A DNA stretch of 64,000 nucleotides from CAWIHA01 sp963835855 (GCA_963835855.1 CAWIHA010000021.1:85402-149401); one strand, 5' to 3'; shown: positions 1-8,921, counted from the first letter of the stretch. The notes: generated by a model not told the origin, from the letters alone. Numbers and translations: made by a program.

Positions 1-38
1 GCAGCAGGGGCGGTTAACAGGATTTCGCGCCGGCGGCT

Positions 39-1097
39 TCAGTTGAGGGAAGCCCAGCGGCCCGGCACCGCCCGGGAGCACGATGGGCAGCGCCTTTCGG
101 CCGTGATGCGGTAATCGAGGATCCGATACCCGCGGCGGCGGACCAAGCGCTCGCCGCAGCCTGCGCACACCGTATCCTCGAGCCCGCCGACTGCGCCGGG
201 AAGGTTCCCCGCGTAGACGTAATCGAGCCCGGCGCGCCGCCCGATTTCAGCCGCGCGGAGCAGATCTTCGGGAGCGGTGTTGGGCGGGCCGGTCATGTTG
301 TAGTCCTTGTGGAACGCGGTGACGTGCCAAGGAATGTCCCTGGAGATGCCGGCAAGGAACTCAGCGATGGCGCGCAACTCGGTGTCCGAGTCGTTGAAGC
401 CGGGAATCACCAGCGTTACGACCTCGAGCCAGAACCCCATGGCGTGAATGCGGCGCAGGCTGTCGAGGACCGGCTCCAGGCGGCCGCCCAACTGGCGGTA
501 GTGGCGGTCGTCAAAGCTTTTCAGATCGACTTTATAAAGGTCCACCCAGGGGCGCAGATACTCGAGCACTTGCGGGGTCGCATTGCCGTTCGACACAAAA
601 CCGGTGAGCAGGCCGGCAGCGCGGGCCTGCTTGAAAACCTCGACCGACCATTCGGCGGTGATCAACGGCTCATTGTACGTGCTGACGACGACCTGGGCGC
701 CGAGCTCGACCGCGCTTCCGATAAGTGCTTCCGGCGTGGTGCGCCTGAGCGGGGACACCGCGACGGGGTCGCGCAGCGCCTGCAACGTCACCCAGTTCTG
801 GCAATAGGAGCAGTGCAGGTCGCACCCCAGCATCCCGAAGCTGAAAGCCAGCGCGCCGGGGCGGACGTGGAAGAACGGTTTCTTCTCGATCGGGTCCGCT
901 TGCACGCCAGCGACGTAGCCCCAGGGGACATAGAGCTTCCCACCTGAGTTGAACCGGACTTTGCAAACGCCTGCCTGGCCTTCGAAGATCGGGCAGCAAT
1001 GCCCGCAGGCGAAACAGCGGATGCGGCGCTCGTCCAGAGGTTCCCAGAGAGCGCCCTCGCGGGTGTTTTCAGCGAGAATCTGGGCCAGGTGGGACAT
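39..1097 (-). CDS. amrS: AmrS-type radical SAM enzyme (AmmeMemoRadiSam family)
   Basis: A 352-residue radical SAM protein. The cluster-binding motif CDLHCSYC (Cx3Cx2C) lies near residue 92, followed by the family-typical QNW. An N-terminal cysteine set (CFACGHC) and a C-terminal zinc-ribbon-like pair (CAGC, CPSC) flank the radical SAM barrel, as in AmrS and the related pyruvate-formate-lyase-activase-like proteins. The family is widespread, and its partners AmmeMemo and MEMO are often adjacent. They are not seen here, so the substrate cannot be inferred. The gene is probably cytoplasmic. A 4Fe-4S ferredoxin gene lies just upstream on the same strand and could supply electrons, but that is inference. 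The family call is secure and the reaction is unknown. Confidence 0.9.
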   Translation of the reverse strand: MSHLAQILAENTREGALWEPLDERRIRCFACGHCCPIFEGQAGVCKVRFNSGGKLYVPWGYVAGVQADPIEKKPFFHVRPGALAFSFGMLGCDLHCSYCQNWVTLQALRDPVAVSPLRRTTPEALIGSAVELGAQVVVSTYNEPLITAEWSVEVFKQARAAGLLTGFVSNGNATPQVLEYLRPWVDLYKVDLKSFDDRHYRQLGGRLEPVLDSLRRIHAMGFWLEVVTLVIPGFNDSDTELRAIAEFLAGISRDIPWHVTAFHKDYNMTGPPNTAPEDLLRAAEIGRRAGLDYVYAGNLPGAVGGLEDTVCAGCGERLVRRRGYRILDYRITAERRCPSCSRAVPGRWASLN

Positions 1098-1226
1098 CCG
1101 ATGCTTCTGCTTTTATGGTAACGCCGGGGAGAGAAAGAGATCGCAGGACCTAAGGCGTGGATCGTGATTGGCGGTGGCGCCTCTCGAAGACGGCGCACCG
1201 CCCACAATCTGCGATTTGCAACCCAC

Positions 1227-1481
1227 CTATTTGCCGAAGTACGCGGCGTTATCGGCGGCGAAATGCTCGAAGCCGGCTGGCAGCTCGTCCAGCACGTAGA
1301 TCGAGTTTGTCGGGCAGACCGGCACACAGGCGCCACAATCGATGCAGCCCTCGGGATCGATTGTCAGATGCTTGACCTCATCGAACTTGGGCTCGCCCTT
1401 CTTGGGATGAATGCAATCGACAGGGCAGGCCTCGATGCAGAGTTCGTCTTTGGTGCAGGTATCAGTGATGACGTACGCCAT
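1227..1481 (-). CDS. 4Fe-4S dicluster ferredoxin
   Basis: An 84-residue ferredoxin. Cys9, Cys15, Cys19 and Cys23 form the first cluster region (CPVDC). The second site is a standard CIDCGACVPVC motif followed by Pro near residues 46-57. The C-terminal tail after the second site resembles FdxA-like 7Fe/8Fe ferredoxins. The ATG follows a clear AGGAG eight bases upstream, so the start is well supported. It is a soluble one-electron carrier with no obvious dedicated partner. The upstream neighbour is the divergent glucan phosphorylase, and AmrS lies 129 bp downstream on the same strand. The short spacing between the first two cysteines (x5) makes the exact type of the first cluster uncertain. Confidence 0.9.
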   Translation of the reverse strand: MAYVITDTCTKDELCIEACPVDCIHPKKGEPKFDEVKHLTIDPEGCIDCGACVPVCPTNSIYVLDELPAGFEHFAADNAAYFGK

Positions 1482-1750
1482 GAAACAGGTTCTCCTAAAA
1501 GCGAAGTATGCAAGTTTGGGACCAACTGAGCTGAGCCGGCTTCATGAATCCTGGAAACGGGCCGAAACTGCTCAGAACAAAGCGCGGGATGCGCGTCAGG
1601 CTGCTTCGTGAGACCGATTCCGCGAGACCGCACGCCGCAAAACGTTCATTCTATCGCAAGCCCAAAGCCCGGTGACGCCTGCCCAGGGGCGCCAGATCTG
1701 TCGTGTCCCGAATGAAGCGCCAATATCCCCAGATCTCTGGTATCTTGTAG

Positions 1751-4327
1751 TTGACCGCACAGCTCATGCCATTTCAGATTCAACCACTTAGGCAATTCCT
1801 GGTCCGTCCGGCTTTGCCCCAGGCCTTCGCCCGGATGTCACAGCTCGCTTATAACGTCTTTTGGAGCTGGGAACCCACGATTCGTAACCTGTTCCGGCGC
1901 ATGGATCCCAATCTCTGGGCTGCCTGTGGTTACAATCCGGTATCGATGCTGGGCCGGGTTCCCCAGGCCACGCTCGATAAACTCGCCGCCGATCCGCGTT
2001 ATCTCGCCCTGTACAGGCGTGCGTGTGAGCGATTTGACGCTTACATGCACCGCGGCGAGGCGGCCAGCCAGAAGGAGCTGATCGCGTACTTCTCGATGGA
2101 GTATGGCATCCTCGACTGCATGCCTATGTATTCCGGCGGCCTTGGCGTGCTCTCAGGCGACTTCCTGAAAGCCGCCAGCGATTCGGATATTCCAGTGGCC
2201 GGGGTTGGATTGCTTTACCAAACCGGTTACGTGCAGCAGTATCTGAACCCGGATGGCTGGCAGCAAGAGCGGTATCCGCTGAACGACTTCTATACCCTTC
2301 CGGTCACGCCGGTGCGCGACCCAAGCGGCGCCGACATGAAAATCCAGGTGACCTTGCCGGCCGGGCCGGTCTGGATCAAGGTGTGGGTAATGGATGTCGG
2401 GCGCGTGAAGCTGTACCTGCTGGACACGAACATTCCGGAAAATGACCGCCCCGAGCACCGCAGCAACACAGACGCGCTCTATGGCGGCGACAACCACGTA
2501 CGCATCCGCCAGGAGATCGTCCTTGGCATCGGCGGGCTGCGCGCACTCAAAGCGCTTGGCCTGGAGCCGACGGTTTACCACATGAACGAGGGCCATTCGG
2601 CGTTCCTGGCGCTGGAGCGCATGCGCTTGCTGGTGAAAGAGCACGGACTGAGCTTTGACGAAGCGCTCGAAGCCTCGCGCCAGAACAACGTCTTTACGAT
2701 GCACACTTCGGTCCCGGCCGGCATCGACATCTTCGATTCCGGGCTGATGTGGGAGTACTTCCAGGAATACTGCCGGGAGTTAGGCATCGATTTCCAGCAG
2801 TTGATGGGCCTGGGGCGGCGGAACCCCGACGACCCCCACGAGCGGTTCTCGATGGCCATCCTGGCCATCAAGACCGCCAGCTTTCGTAACGCCGTGAGCC
2901 GCCTGCACCGGCAAGTCTCGCAGGAAATGTGGCAGGACCTCTGGCCGCAGTTGCCGGTGTGGGAGATCCCGATCACCTCGATCACCAATGGCGTGCATTT
3001 GCTGAGCTGGCTAAGCAACGACTTGGCGACCCTCTACGACCAATACCTGCAGCCGGACTGGCGCGAGCGCTTGACGGACTCGAAGACCTGGGAGCAGGTG
3101 CAGGACATCCCCGACCAGGAGCTATGGGAAGCGCACCGGCGCCGCAAGCGCCGCCTGCTCGCCTTCGTGCGGGAGCGGCAATGCAACTCCGCCAGGAATC
3201 GCAAGGCCTCCTTGTCCGAACTGCGGCGGGCCTCCGAGGTGCTCGATCCGGACGCGTTCACGCTCGGCTTCGCGCGCCGGTTCGCGACTTACAAGCGGGC
3301 CACGCTGCTGTTCCGCGATGTCAACCGGCTCAAACGCATTCTGTCGAATCCCGAGAAGCCGGTACAGATTGTCATAGCCGGCAAGGCGCACCCGAAAGAT
3401 CATCCGGGCAAGGAACTCATCCGCCAAATCGTCCAGCTTTCACGCGACCCCGAAATTTCCAAGCGGCTGGTTTTTGTCGAGGACTATGAGATGCACGTGG
3501 CGCGCGAGCTGGTCCAGGGCGTCGATATCTGGCTGAATACGCCGCGCCGCGGCGAAGAAGCCTGCGGGACAAGCGGAATGAAGGCCGGTATCAACGGCGT
3601 CCTCAATTTGAGCGTGCTGGACGGGTGGTTTGACGAGGCGTACGAATGGAGCGGCGGCTGGGCGGTCGGGGACCGTATTGCATATTCCGAGGACCACGAT
3701 GAAGCGCATGCGACCGCCATTTACTCGCTGCTTGAAAACGAGCTGGTGCCCGCCTACTACGAGCGCGACCAGGGCGTGCCGCGCGAGTGGATGAAACGGG
3801 TGAAGCGCTCGATCGTGTGCTTGAGCCCCCAGTTCAACTGTCAGCGCACGGTGGACGAGTACATGTCCCAACTCTATCAGCCGGCGCACTGCGCCTACCT
3901 GGACTTCCAGTCGAACAATTTCGAAAAGGCTCGGCGGCAATCGTGCTGGAACGCCGAGGTCCGGGAAGCATGGGGCCAGGTACAGTTCGTGGATCTGGGG
4001 GCGCCGCCGAACGGCCCGATTCTGAGCGGCCGGCCGGTCCCGGTGCGTGCCGCGGTCAACCTGGCGGGGCTCAAGCCGGAGGACGTCCGTGTGGAGGTCG
4101 TGGTAGGCCGGATTGGGGCTAGCGGACAATTGGAAGATAGCGAGGTCATGCTGCTGCCGGCCATCGAGCAACGCGGGCAGGTGGTCATCTTTGAGAAAGA
4201 CATTGTGCCGCAGCAGACCGGCCGCGTCGGCTACGCACTTCGCATCAGCCCGAATCACTATGGCGATCCGCTGACGCGGCCTTGTAGCACGTTATTGAAA
4301 TGGGGCGCGGATTCGGCGCCGCGCTAG
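1751..4327 (+). CDS. glgP: alpha-glucan (glycogen/maltodextrin) phosphorylase
   Basis: An 858-residue glycosyltransferase family 35 enzyme that releases glucose-1-phosphate from alpha-1,4-glucans. The N-terminal approximately 110 residues match the DUF3417 extension of the Thermotoga-type alpha-glucan phosphorylases. The PLP-binding lysine is in CGTSGMKAGINGVLN near residue 610, and EEACGTSG is the family signature. Translation may start at the TTG given here or at the ATG at 1766. Neither has a strong ribosome-binding site, and the ATG may be the real one. The stop codon is shared head-on with the HD gene on the other strand through the tetranucleotide CTAG at 4324-4327. The role is storage-glucan catabolism in the cytoplasm. 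No other glg gene is nearby. Confidence 0.93.
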   Translation: MTAQLMPFQIQPLRQFLVRPALPQAFARMSQLAYNVFWSWEPTIRNLFRRMDPNLWAACGYNPVSMLGRVPQATLDKLAADPRYLALYRRACERFDAYMHRGEAASQKELIAYFSMEYGILDCMPMYSGGLGVLSGDFLKAASDSDIPVAGVGLLYQTGYVQQYLNPDGWQQERYPLNDFYTLPVTPVRDPSGADMKIQVTLPAGPVWIKVWVMDVGRVKLYLLDTNIPENDRPEHRSNTDALYGGDNHVRIRQEIVLGIGGLRALKALGLEPTVYHMNEGHSAFLALERMRLLVKEHGLSFDEALEASRQNNVFTMHTSVPAGIDIFDSGLMWEYFQEYCRELGIDFQQLMGLGRRNPDDPHERFSMAILAIKTASFRNAVSRLHRQVSQEMWQDLWPQLPVWEIPITSITNGVHLLSWLSNDLATLYDQYLQPDWRERLTDSKTWEQVQDIPDQELWEAHRRRKRRLLAFVRERQCNSARNRKASLSELRRASEVLDPDAFTLGFARRFATYKRATLLFRDVNRLKRILSNPEKPVQIVIAGKAHPKDHPGKELIRQIVQLSRDPEISKRLVFVEDYEMHVARELVQGVDIWLNTPRRGEEACGTSGMKAGINGVLNLSVLDGWFDEAYEWSGGWAVGDRIAYSEDHDEAHATAIYSLLENELVPAYYERDQGVPREWMKRVKRSIVCLSPQFNCQRTVDEYMSQLYQPAHCAYLDFQSNNFEKARRQSCWNAEVREAWGQVQFVDLGAPPNGPILSGRPVPVRAAVNLAGLKPEDVRVEVVVGRIGASGQLEDSEVMLLPAIEQRGQVVIFEKDIVPQQTGRVGYALRISPNHYGDPLTRPCSTLLKWGADSAPR

Positions 4328-4896
4328 CGTCCTCCGGCGCCCTGAAGACCCAGCGCGGCGGCGCACGCCTGCATCGCGCGGACGCAGAATGCGATATGCT
4401 CGTCCAGATCGATGCCGAGCTCACACGCGCCCGCGACGATGTCTTCCCGGTTGACGGAGCGTGCGAACGCTTTGTCCTTCATCTTTTTTCGTACGGATTT
4501 TGCGTCGACCTCATCCAGGCTGCGATGCGGCTTGACAAGCGCGACTGCGGTGATGAAGCCCGCCAGCTCGTCACAGGCGAAAAGCGTTTTCTCGAGCGGG
4601 GACACGCGCGCCACGCCAGTGTACTCCGCCGCATGCGAGAGCACGGCGCGGCGGATCTCGTCGCTCACACCGCGCTCGGCCAGAATCGGCTCGCCTTTGG
4701 CCGGGTGGTCGGGAAGCTGCGGGTGAATCTCCCAATCGAAGTCGTGCAGCAGAGCGGCGATTCGCCACTTGGTTTCATCCTCGCCGAGCTTCCGCGCATA
4801 CGCGGCCAAGCACGCCTCCACCGCGAGTGCGTGCTTGCGGAGGTTATCGGATTGCGTGAATTCGCACAGGATCTGCCAGGCCTGTTCGCGGTCCAT
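4324..4896 (-). CDS. HD-domain (HDIG) hydrolase
   Basis: A 190-residue protein with an HD metal-dependent phosphohydrolase fold. His22 in RKHAL, the pair in LLHDFDWE near residues 50-56 and a later HAAEY provide the metal ligands. The family hydrolyses phosphate esters of nucleotides or other small molecules, and the substrate is not predictable from sequence. Its 3' end overlaps that of glgP by four bases, stop against stop. Its start lies about 50 bp from tRNA-Ala on the other strand. The C-terminal third (KKMKDKAF, then GIDLDEH) is typical of the short HDIG proteins annotated as uncharacterised hydrolases in many phyla. The fold is clear and the function unknown. Confidence 0.85.
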   Translation of the reverse strand: MDREQAWQILCEFTQSDNLRKHALAVEACLAAYARKLGEDETKWRIAALLHDFDWEIHPQLPDHPAKGEPILAERGVSDEIRRAVLSHAAEYTGVARVSPLEKTLFACDELAGFITAVALVKPHRSLDEVDAKSVRKKMKDKAFARSVNREDIVAGACELGIDLDEHIAFCVRAMQACAAALGLQGAGGR

Positions 4897-4949
4897 ATTC
4901 CATCAGGATACACTCGGACCGCCTATGCTATATTGAGGAGTCGAAAACT

Positions 4950-5025
4950 GGGCCTGTGGCGCAGTTGGGAGCGCGCTTCCATGGCATGGAAGAGGTCGTG
5001 AGTTCGAATCTCACCAGGTCCACCA
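4950..5025 (+). tRNA. tRNA-Ala (anticodon GGC)
   Basis: The cloverleaf is readable by eye. The acceptor GGGCCTG (4950-4956) pairs with CAGGTCC (5015-5021), then discriminator A and an encoded CCA. The anticodon stem CTTCC/GGAAG encloses loop ATGGCAT, giving anticodon GGC. The TTCGAAT T-loop is present. A TATATT hexamer at 4929-4934 is a plausible -10 box; I see no good -35. The 3' half is the attachment site of the element that follows. Confidence 0.97.
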
Positions 5026-5029
5026 AACC
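4978..5029 (+). repeat. attachment site, left copy (tRNA-Ala 3' half plus 4 bp)
   Basis: A 52-bp segment from the anticodon stem through CCA and four bases beyond. It is repeated without a mismatch at 10790-10841 in the same orientation. This is the usual signature of tyrosine-recombinase integration into a tRNA 3' end, with the intact tRNA regenerated at the integrase-proximal side. Confidence 0.95.
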
Positions 5030-5039
5030 CATCAATCGT

Positions 5040-6218
5040 TTACGCAGTTCTGGCATTCCCGCATTCCCGCAGAATTCCCGCACAATTTGGGGGCAGCCAA
5101 CGCTCCTGTAGTCCCAGGATTGCTTTGCGCCGCTGCTCGGACCGCAGCAGCGTGTACTTCATTGTCGTTTCCGGCTTCGTGTGACCGGCCTGGCGCATTG
5201 CCTCGAACACGTTCACAGCGTCCGGGCCGTCCTGGATCGCTGTGATGTTCAAGCGGCGGAAGGTGCGCCAACCGAAATCGGGAAAGTAGAGCCCGAGCCG
5301 CTCAGCCGCGGGCCGGATGTAGCGCCGCAGGATGTCGCGATCATCCATCGGCTCGCCGTATTGCTGGAACACGTAGTCGTCCGGCTTCGCGTCTGCCGGC
5401 CGCAGCCGCTCGAAAGCCGGCGTCAGCCTGCCGAGCGCGAGCGCCCGGTGCGATTCTTCCGTCTTCGTCTCTCCGATTTCGCCTCGGAAATACGTCTCCT
5501 GCACCCAGACCAGGCCGCGATCCACATCCACGCTGCCCCATTTCAGGCCGCACAGTTCCGACACTCGCATGCCGGTTGAGACCGCTGTGGCGACCATGAG
5601 CTGCAGGATGCCGGGCAGCTCGTTGATGAGCGCGACGATCTGATCGTCGGTCAGCCCGTACTTCTTTCGGGCTGTGCGCCTCGGACCTAGCGTGGTTCGC
5701 AGGACCGGATTCCGGCCGCTCCAGTACCCCCAATCGGACGCCTTGGTGAAAACGCCGGAGACGATCCCTTTCAGGTCGTTCCGGGTCCACCACGACAGCC
5801 CTTGCTCGTTCTTCGAGTTCAAAAACGCTTGCACCAATTCGGCGCCGATGTCGCACAGCGACAACGACTCGAATGCGGGGAGGATGTGATTCTTGAGCAA
5901 CGACCGGTACTTCCCGCGCGGCCCCAGCGCCAGCGCGGGCAGATGTCTGTCCTCGTAGATCTTCACGAAATCACCGAACAGGATCTGGTCCTTGAGCGTG
6001 AACACCTGATCGTTCACGCCGGCGATTACGCGATCGCGAACGCGTTCCGCTTCGCGCTTGGTGATTTCGTCGCAGTACCCGAGGGTGTGCCATTTCTCCT
6101 TTCGCTCGAACCGTTTGGTTCTCTGGTTCAGAACGCGAACCCTGTAGCGGATGTAGTAGTAGGGCCGCGCTCCATTCTGCCGAAGCACGTTCGGCAACTG
6201 ATGCTCTCGCCTTGCCAT
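5040..6218 (-). CDS. int: tyrosine recombinase / site-specific integrase
   Basis: The start is set at the ATG at 6218 (MARREHQ), preceded by AGGAG six bases upstream, giving 392 residues. The open frame extends 68 codons further but without family similarity. An N-terminal arm/core-binding region is followed by the catalytic domain. The box I Arg is in STGMRVSELCGLKW, the Lys in TKTEESHRA, box II in WRTFRRLNIT (the usual first His is replaced), the late His in GHTKPETT, and the nucleophile Tyr in MKYTLL. The 3' end lies 10 bp from the left attachment repeat, and its last codons run through the left TCCCGCA repeats. It catalyses integration and excision of the island at tRNA-Ala. Confidence 0.95.
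   Translation of the reverse strand: MARREHQLPNVLRQNGARPYYYIRYRVRVLNQRTKRFERKEKWHTLGYCDEITKREAERVRDRVIAGVNDQVFTLKDQILFGDFVKIYEDRHLPALALGPRGKYRSLLKNHILPAFESLSLCDIGAELVQAFLNSKNEQGLSWWTRNDLKGIVSGVFTKASDWGYWSGRNPVLRTTLGPRRTARKKYGLTDDQIVALINELPGILQLMVATAVSTGMRVSELCGLKWGSVDVDRGLVWVQETYFRGEIGETKTEESHRALALGRLTPAFERLRPADAKPDDYVFQQYGEPMDDRDILRRYIRPAAERLGLYFPDFGWRTFRRLNITAIQDGPDAVNVFEAMRQAGHTKPETTMKYTLLRSEQRRKAILGLQERWLPPNCAGILRECGNARTA
5055..5082 (+). repeat. ATTCCCGCA triplet, candidate left arm-type sites
   Basis: Three perfect copies of the nonamer ATTCCCGCA at 5055-5063, 5063-5071 and 5074-5082, within the last codons of the integrase. The same nonamer occurs twice near the right attachment site. 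Placement at both ends, inside the repeats, suits integrase arm-binding or excisionase sites. That role is inferred. Confidence 0.6.
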
Positions 6219-6447
6219 TCGTTCTCCTGTGGATGGCTCGACGAAGGTTGACTCGGTTGCGAGCATAGCACGCGCGGCCCCTATAAGGTATGAGGAAACA
6301 GCGAGCGGAAATCTGTCAGCCAAAGGCAGGGGACCACAGGCAGAGGAGAGAGAACCGCTGAGAGTCGCCTCTCTCAGCCGCGTCGGACGGCGCGGCGTCC
6401 ACTGTGGTTCTCGGCTCCGCAAAGCGGACTCATCACGTGCATCGCAT

Positions 6448-6483
6448 AGTCCGGGTGAAAGTCCGGTTCATAGTCCGGGTTGG
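6448..6483 (+). repeat. three 12-bp direct repeats (AGTCCGG core)
   Basis: Three head-to-tail 12-mers at 6448, 6460 and 6472, each beginning AGTCCGG and diverging only in the last 4-5 bases. They lie in the non-coding stretch upstream of the integrase. They could be iterons or protein-binding sites, or a relic of a repetitive coding sequence, since twelve bases equal four codons. Confidence 0.6.
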
Positions 6484-6653
6484 TGTCGCGGATACAGCGA
6501 TCAACTCGCGGGCGGAAACGTCGGCTGCATTCGGTTTTCCGTCTCCTTTCCCGCGAGGGTTTCCGCGCGCCGCGCCGGAAAACGCAAGGGGGCCAAAAGC
6601 GAGACAAGACGAGACTTGCGCGGGAAAGCCGCGTAACGCCGCGTCGTCTGAGG

Positions 6654-6689
6654 TGTTACGGGGCCTGTTACGGTCCGGGTTACGGCGGG
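6654..6689 (+). repeat. three 12-bp direct repeats (GTTACGG core)
   Basis: Three tandem 12-mers at 6654, 6666 and 6678 share GTTACGG. This is a second, unrelated triplet with the same 12-bp period as the set at 6448, in the same 0.7-kb gap between integrase and cargo. No convincing gene covers the gap (6219-6914). Confidence 0.55.
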
Positions 6690-6751
6690 ATCAGATTCAA
6701 GCACGTGAAACTCCAGGGATCACAACACGAACTGGGGTCGTCCACGGGGAC

Positions 6752-6852
6752 GGGCAAAAGGTGGGAGCGACCCCGGTTCTGGGCGGCCTCAGCCGCCCAG
6801 AACGCCACTCCGCTGCCTTCGGCGCTCCGGGGGTCGCTCCCACCTTTTGCCC
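6752..6852. repeat. nested palindromic (MITE-like) element
   Basis: Outer arms of about 25 bp at 6752-6776 and 6827-6852 are inverted repeats differing by one extra C. Each contains the block GGTGGGAGCGACCCC or its complement. An inner perfect 12-bp hairpin (GTTCTGGGCGGC and its complement around CTCA) sits just inside the left arm. There is no obvious target-site duplication. The layout resembles a miniature inverted-repeat element or a REP/BIME-type palindrome, and it could also end transcription from either side. It is non-coding. Confidence 0.65.
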
Positions 6853-6914
6853 TCGGCGTTCTCCGGGTTGAATTTCGGCGCGCCTCGAATCGAGACAGCC
6901 ACATGAAATTCATC

Positions 6915-7883
6915 TTACAGGAAATCAGCTCGGTGGCCGTCCATCGCATGCCTTCCCGCGCGAGTCGGCACCGCAGATCCACAGACAGGACAGATCGATT
7001 GGTGGGGCGTGGCCCCTGCCGCGATGCCGTTTGTATGCTTCTGTAGGATGCCGTTTAGGAAGTCGTCTGAGTGAACAACGCACCTCGGATAACGCAGGAT
7101 GCGATCGATTTCAGAGGTGGCGCGGAGCATTCCGGCATCATCCGTCACGAAAACCTCCGCCACTCCGAGGTATACGGCTTGCCAAAGATCGGAGCCGTCT
7201 GGGCGTTTTCGCCTGTGTTTCCCCTGCTTCCAGTTTTTTGGCGAATGGGATGTTGCCAGTTGTATTATGTACTCGATAGTGGCTCCCAACGCTCTCCAAA
7301 CGTCGCTCCCCTTGCACAGATCTCGCATCTGTGGAACTGAGATCCCGAGGTCCCGAGTGGGCGGAAGCCGACACAGAACATTGAGGAAGTCCTCACCTTC
7401 CAAGACCTCGAGTGAGAGGCATACGGTATCCCGCTCACGTTCGGGAGGCCTGTTCGCGTTTATGAATTCCTCCACGTTGTGATTCATGTTGCCCAGCCAT
7501 GCAGCGATCTCGCTTGAGGGCTCCTGATCTGGGTCCAACATGCAGGCGTGGAGGTAATTCCCCGGGCCAGTCACTGGTAACGGGAAATCCTCGTGTCCTT
7601 TGAGGAAGGCTTCGGCAGCTGCGCGCGCGATATCAAGCGGGCGCTCCAAGAGCGGACCGCCGCCGTGAAGCGCCCTCATCGTCGAACAGATCAACCGCTT
7701 GTGGTCCGGGTCTGGAGTGCGCAGCACTTCGGCAAGCGAAACGACGCTGGCCAGCACGGGCCTGTTTCCAGATCGAATGAGATTGATGAGTACCCCTCGG
7801 TCGGGACGCTTTGCGAGCGCGTTCCATGACGACGTGTCGAAATAGACGGTTCCGTCCGGGATGTCGCTGCAGGTGTCTCGCAT
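6915..7883 (-). CDS. PIN-domain protein with C-terminal C2H2-type zinc finger
   Basis: The start is taken at the ATG at 7883, which has GAGAGG upstream. A GTG at 7898 is possible. The 322 residues begin with a PIN-like nuclease core: Asp16 in VYFDTSSW, Glu52 in SLAEVL, Asp232 in GSDLW and Asp248/Asp249 in FVTDDAGML. The four acidic positions of the family are therefore present, but the domain is much longer than VapC toxins because of a large insert. The last 25 residues hold Cys298, Cys301, His312 and His317 (Cx2Cx10Hx4H), a plausible nucleic-acid-binding zinc finger. It is the third gene of a same-strand trio in the island. It is likely a metal-dependent RNase or DNase; the target is unknown. 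Confidence 0.7.
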   Translation of the reverse strand: MRDTCSDIPDGTVYFDTSSWNALAKRPDRGVLINLIRSGNRPVLASVVSLAEVLRTPDPDHKRLICSTMRALHGGGPLLERPLDIARAAAEAFLKGHEDFPLPVTGPGNYLHACMLDPDQEPSSEIAAWLGNMNHNVEEFINANRPPERERDTVCLSLEVLEGEDFLNVLCRLPPTRDLGISVPQMRDLCKGSDVWRALGATIEYIIQLATSHSPKNWKQGKHRRKRPDGSDLWQAVYLGVAEVFVTDDAGMLRATSEIDRILRYPRCVVHSDDFLNGILQKHTNGIAAGATPHQSICPVCGSAVPTRAGRHAMDGHRADFL

Positions 7884-7964
7884 CGCGACCTCTCTCACTT
7901 CTCGGTCGCCTTCACCTTCCAGCAGGCCAGTTAGAAGATACCCGCGTTGAACAAGCCCTCCGGG

Positions 7965-8921
7965 CTATCTCCCGAAAAACCACAAAGCCGCTGGCAGAAG
8001 GCCAACAATCGCCCAACAGAGTTCACGGGAATACGCGACTGTCAAGGGATCCCCGAATCCTCGAATTCCCAATGAAGCCCGCTGCCGTCCGTAACGATGG
8101 ACAGTGCGCGGAAACGCCTTGTACACGACTTTTGACAAGGACAGCCACATCAGCGAATCCTTGCCCACGAGTAGTAGCAAGCCGAGAGCAGCTTTGGGCA
8201 GGACGATAATGGCCGCGATCGACCATAACCCCAGGACGATGCGGCCATGCACGAAACACGAGCGCGCGACCACTCCATTCAAAACAAGCGCTCCGATGAA
8301 CACGCCGTACACGACGTACAAGCCCGCTACGCCGAGAGCTTGGCCCCTGGCTCGGTGCCTTTCCATGGGATCCTCGCCAGGCTGGTGCGTGTCCGCGTCA
8401 CTCCTCGCGGTTCTCGCCCTTATCTCACGCATGGCGGTGACTGTCCGCTCCCAGTCCCCTTCCACGTCCTCCCCGAGTGCCCGGCCCGCTTCCTTCCTGC
8501 CAGCAGGGTCTGTCATGGTGGCGCGCAGCCCACTCTCCCAATAGTCCTCGCTTTCCATGTCGGGTTCGAAGGACAAGAACTTGTCCGCCCAGTACTCCGC
8601 GGTCTTCTGATCCTCCATGTCATATGCCACGATGGCTAGCTTCGCCCAAGCGAACGGGTGCCTCGGTTGCAGTCGAATCGCTGCCTCAAGCAGATGCCTA
8701 GCCTCGACGCCTTCCCGCTTCTTCATCAGAGCGCCAGCATGAACCGTCAGCGCGGAGGCGATGAGGCCGAGTGCGAAGTTCGGACTGTCGCCAGCCGATT
8801 GTGCGATACGATAGAGCGCCTCGTTCGGAAAGCCGTTGCACTCACAGAGATCGGCGAACTCCGTGGCGCCGTTAGCTGAGTCAAATCTGCCCGCCAGCGC
8901 TTCTAACAAATTCGCCGGCAA
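7965..8921 (-). CDS. TPR-like protein with three C-terminal membrane helices
   Basis: A 318-residue protein from a TTG start with GGAAGA upstream. The first about 130 residues are helical with TPR-like pairing (LLEAAIRLQPRHPFAWAKLA, then TAEYWADKFLSFEPD). A charged linker follows, then hydrophobic stretches near residues 197-216, 226-252 and 300-317. I do not recognise a family. It lies between an unknown gene (49-bp gap upstream) and the PIN/zinc-finger gene (about 80 bp downstream), all on the minus strand, so the three may form one unit. The layout suggests a membrane-anchored protein-interaction module facing the cytoplasm. That is inference. Confidence 0.6.
   Translation of the reverse strand: MPANLLEALAGRFDSANGATEFADLCECNGFPNEALYRIAQSAGDSPNFALGLIASALTVHAGALMKKREGVEARHLLEAAIRLQPRHPFAWAKLAIVAYDMEDQKTAEYWADKFLSFEPDMESEDYWESGLRATMTDPAGRKEAGRALGEDVEGDWERTVTAMREIRARTARSDADTHQPGEDPMERHRARGQALGVAGLYVVYGVFIGALVLNGVVARSCFVHGRIVLGLWSIAAIIVLPKAALGLLLLVGKDSLMWLSLSKVVYKAFPRTVHRYGRQRASLGIRGFGDPLTVAYSRELCWAIVGLLPAALWFFGR

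Noticed and set aside
4324..4327. CTAG shared by two convergent stop codons
   Set aside because: A neat overlap, but common by chance in compact genomes and without functional implication.
6219..6422. 68-codon N-terminal extension of the island integrase
   Set aside because: AGGAG precedes the ATG at 6218, and the extension lacks integrase-like sequence.
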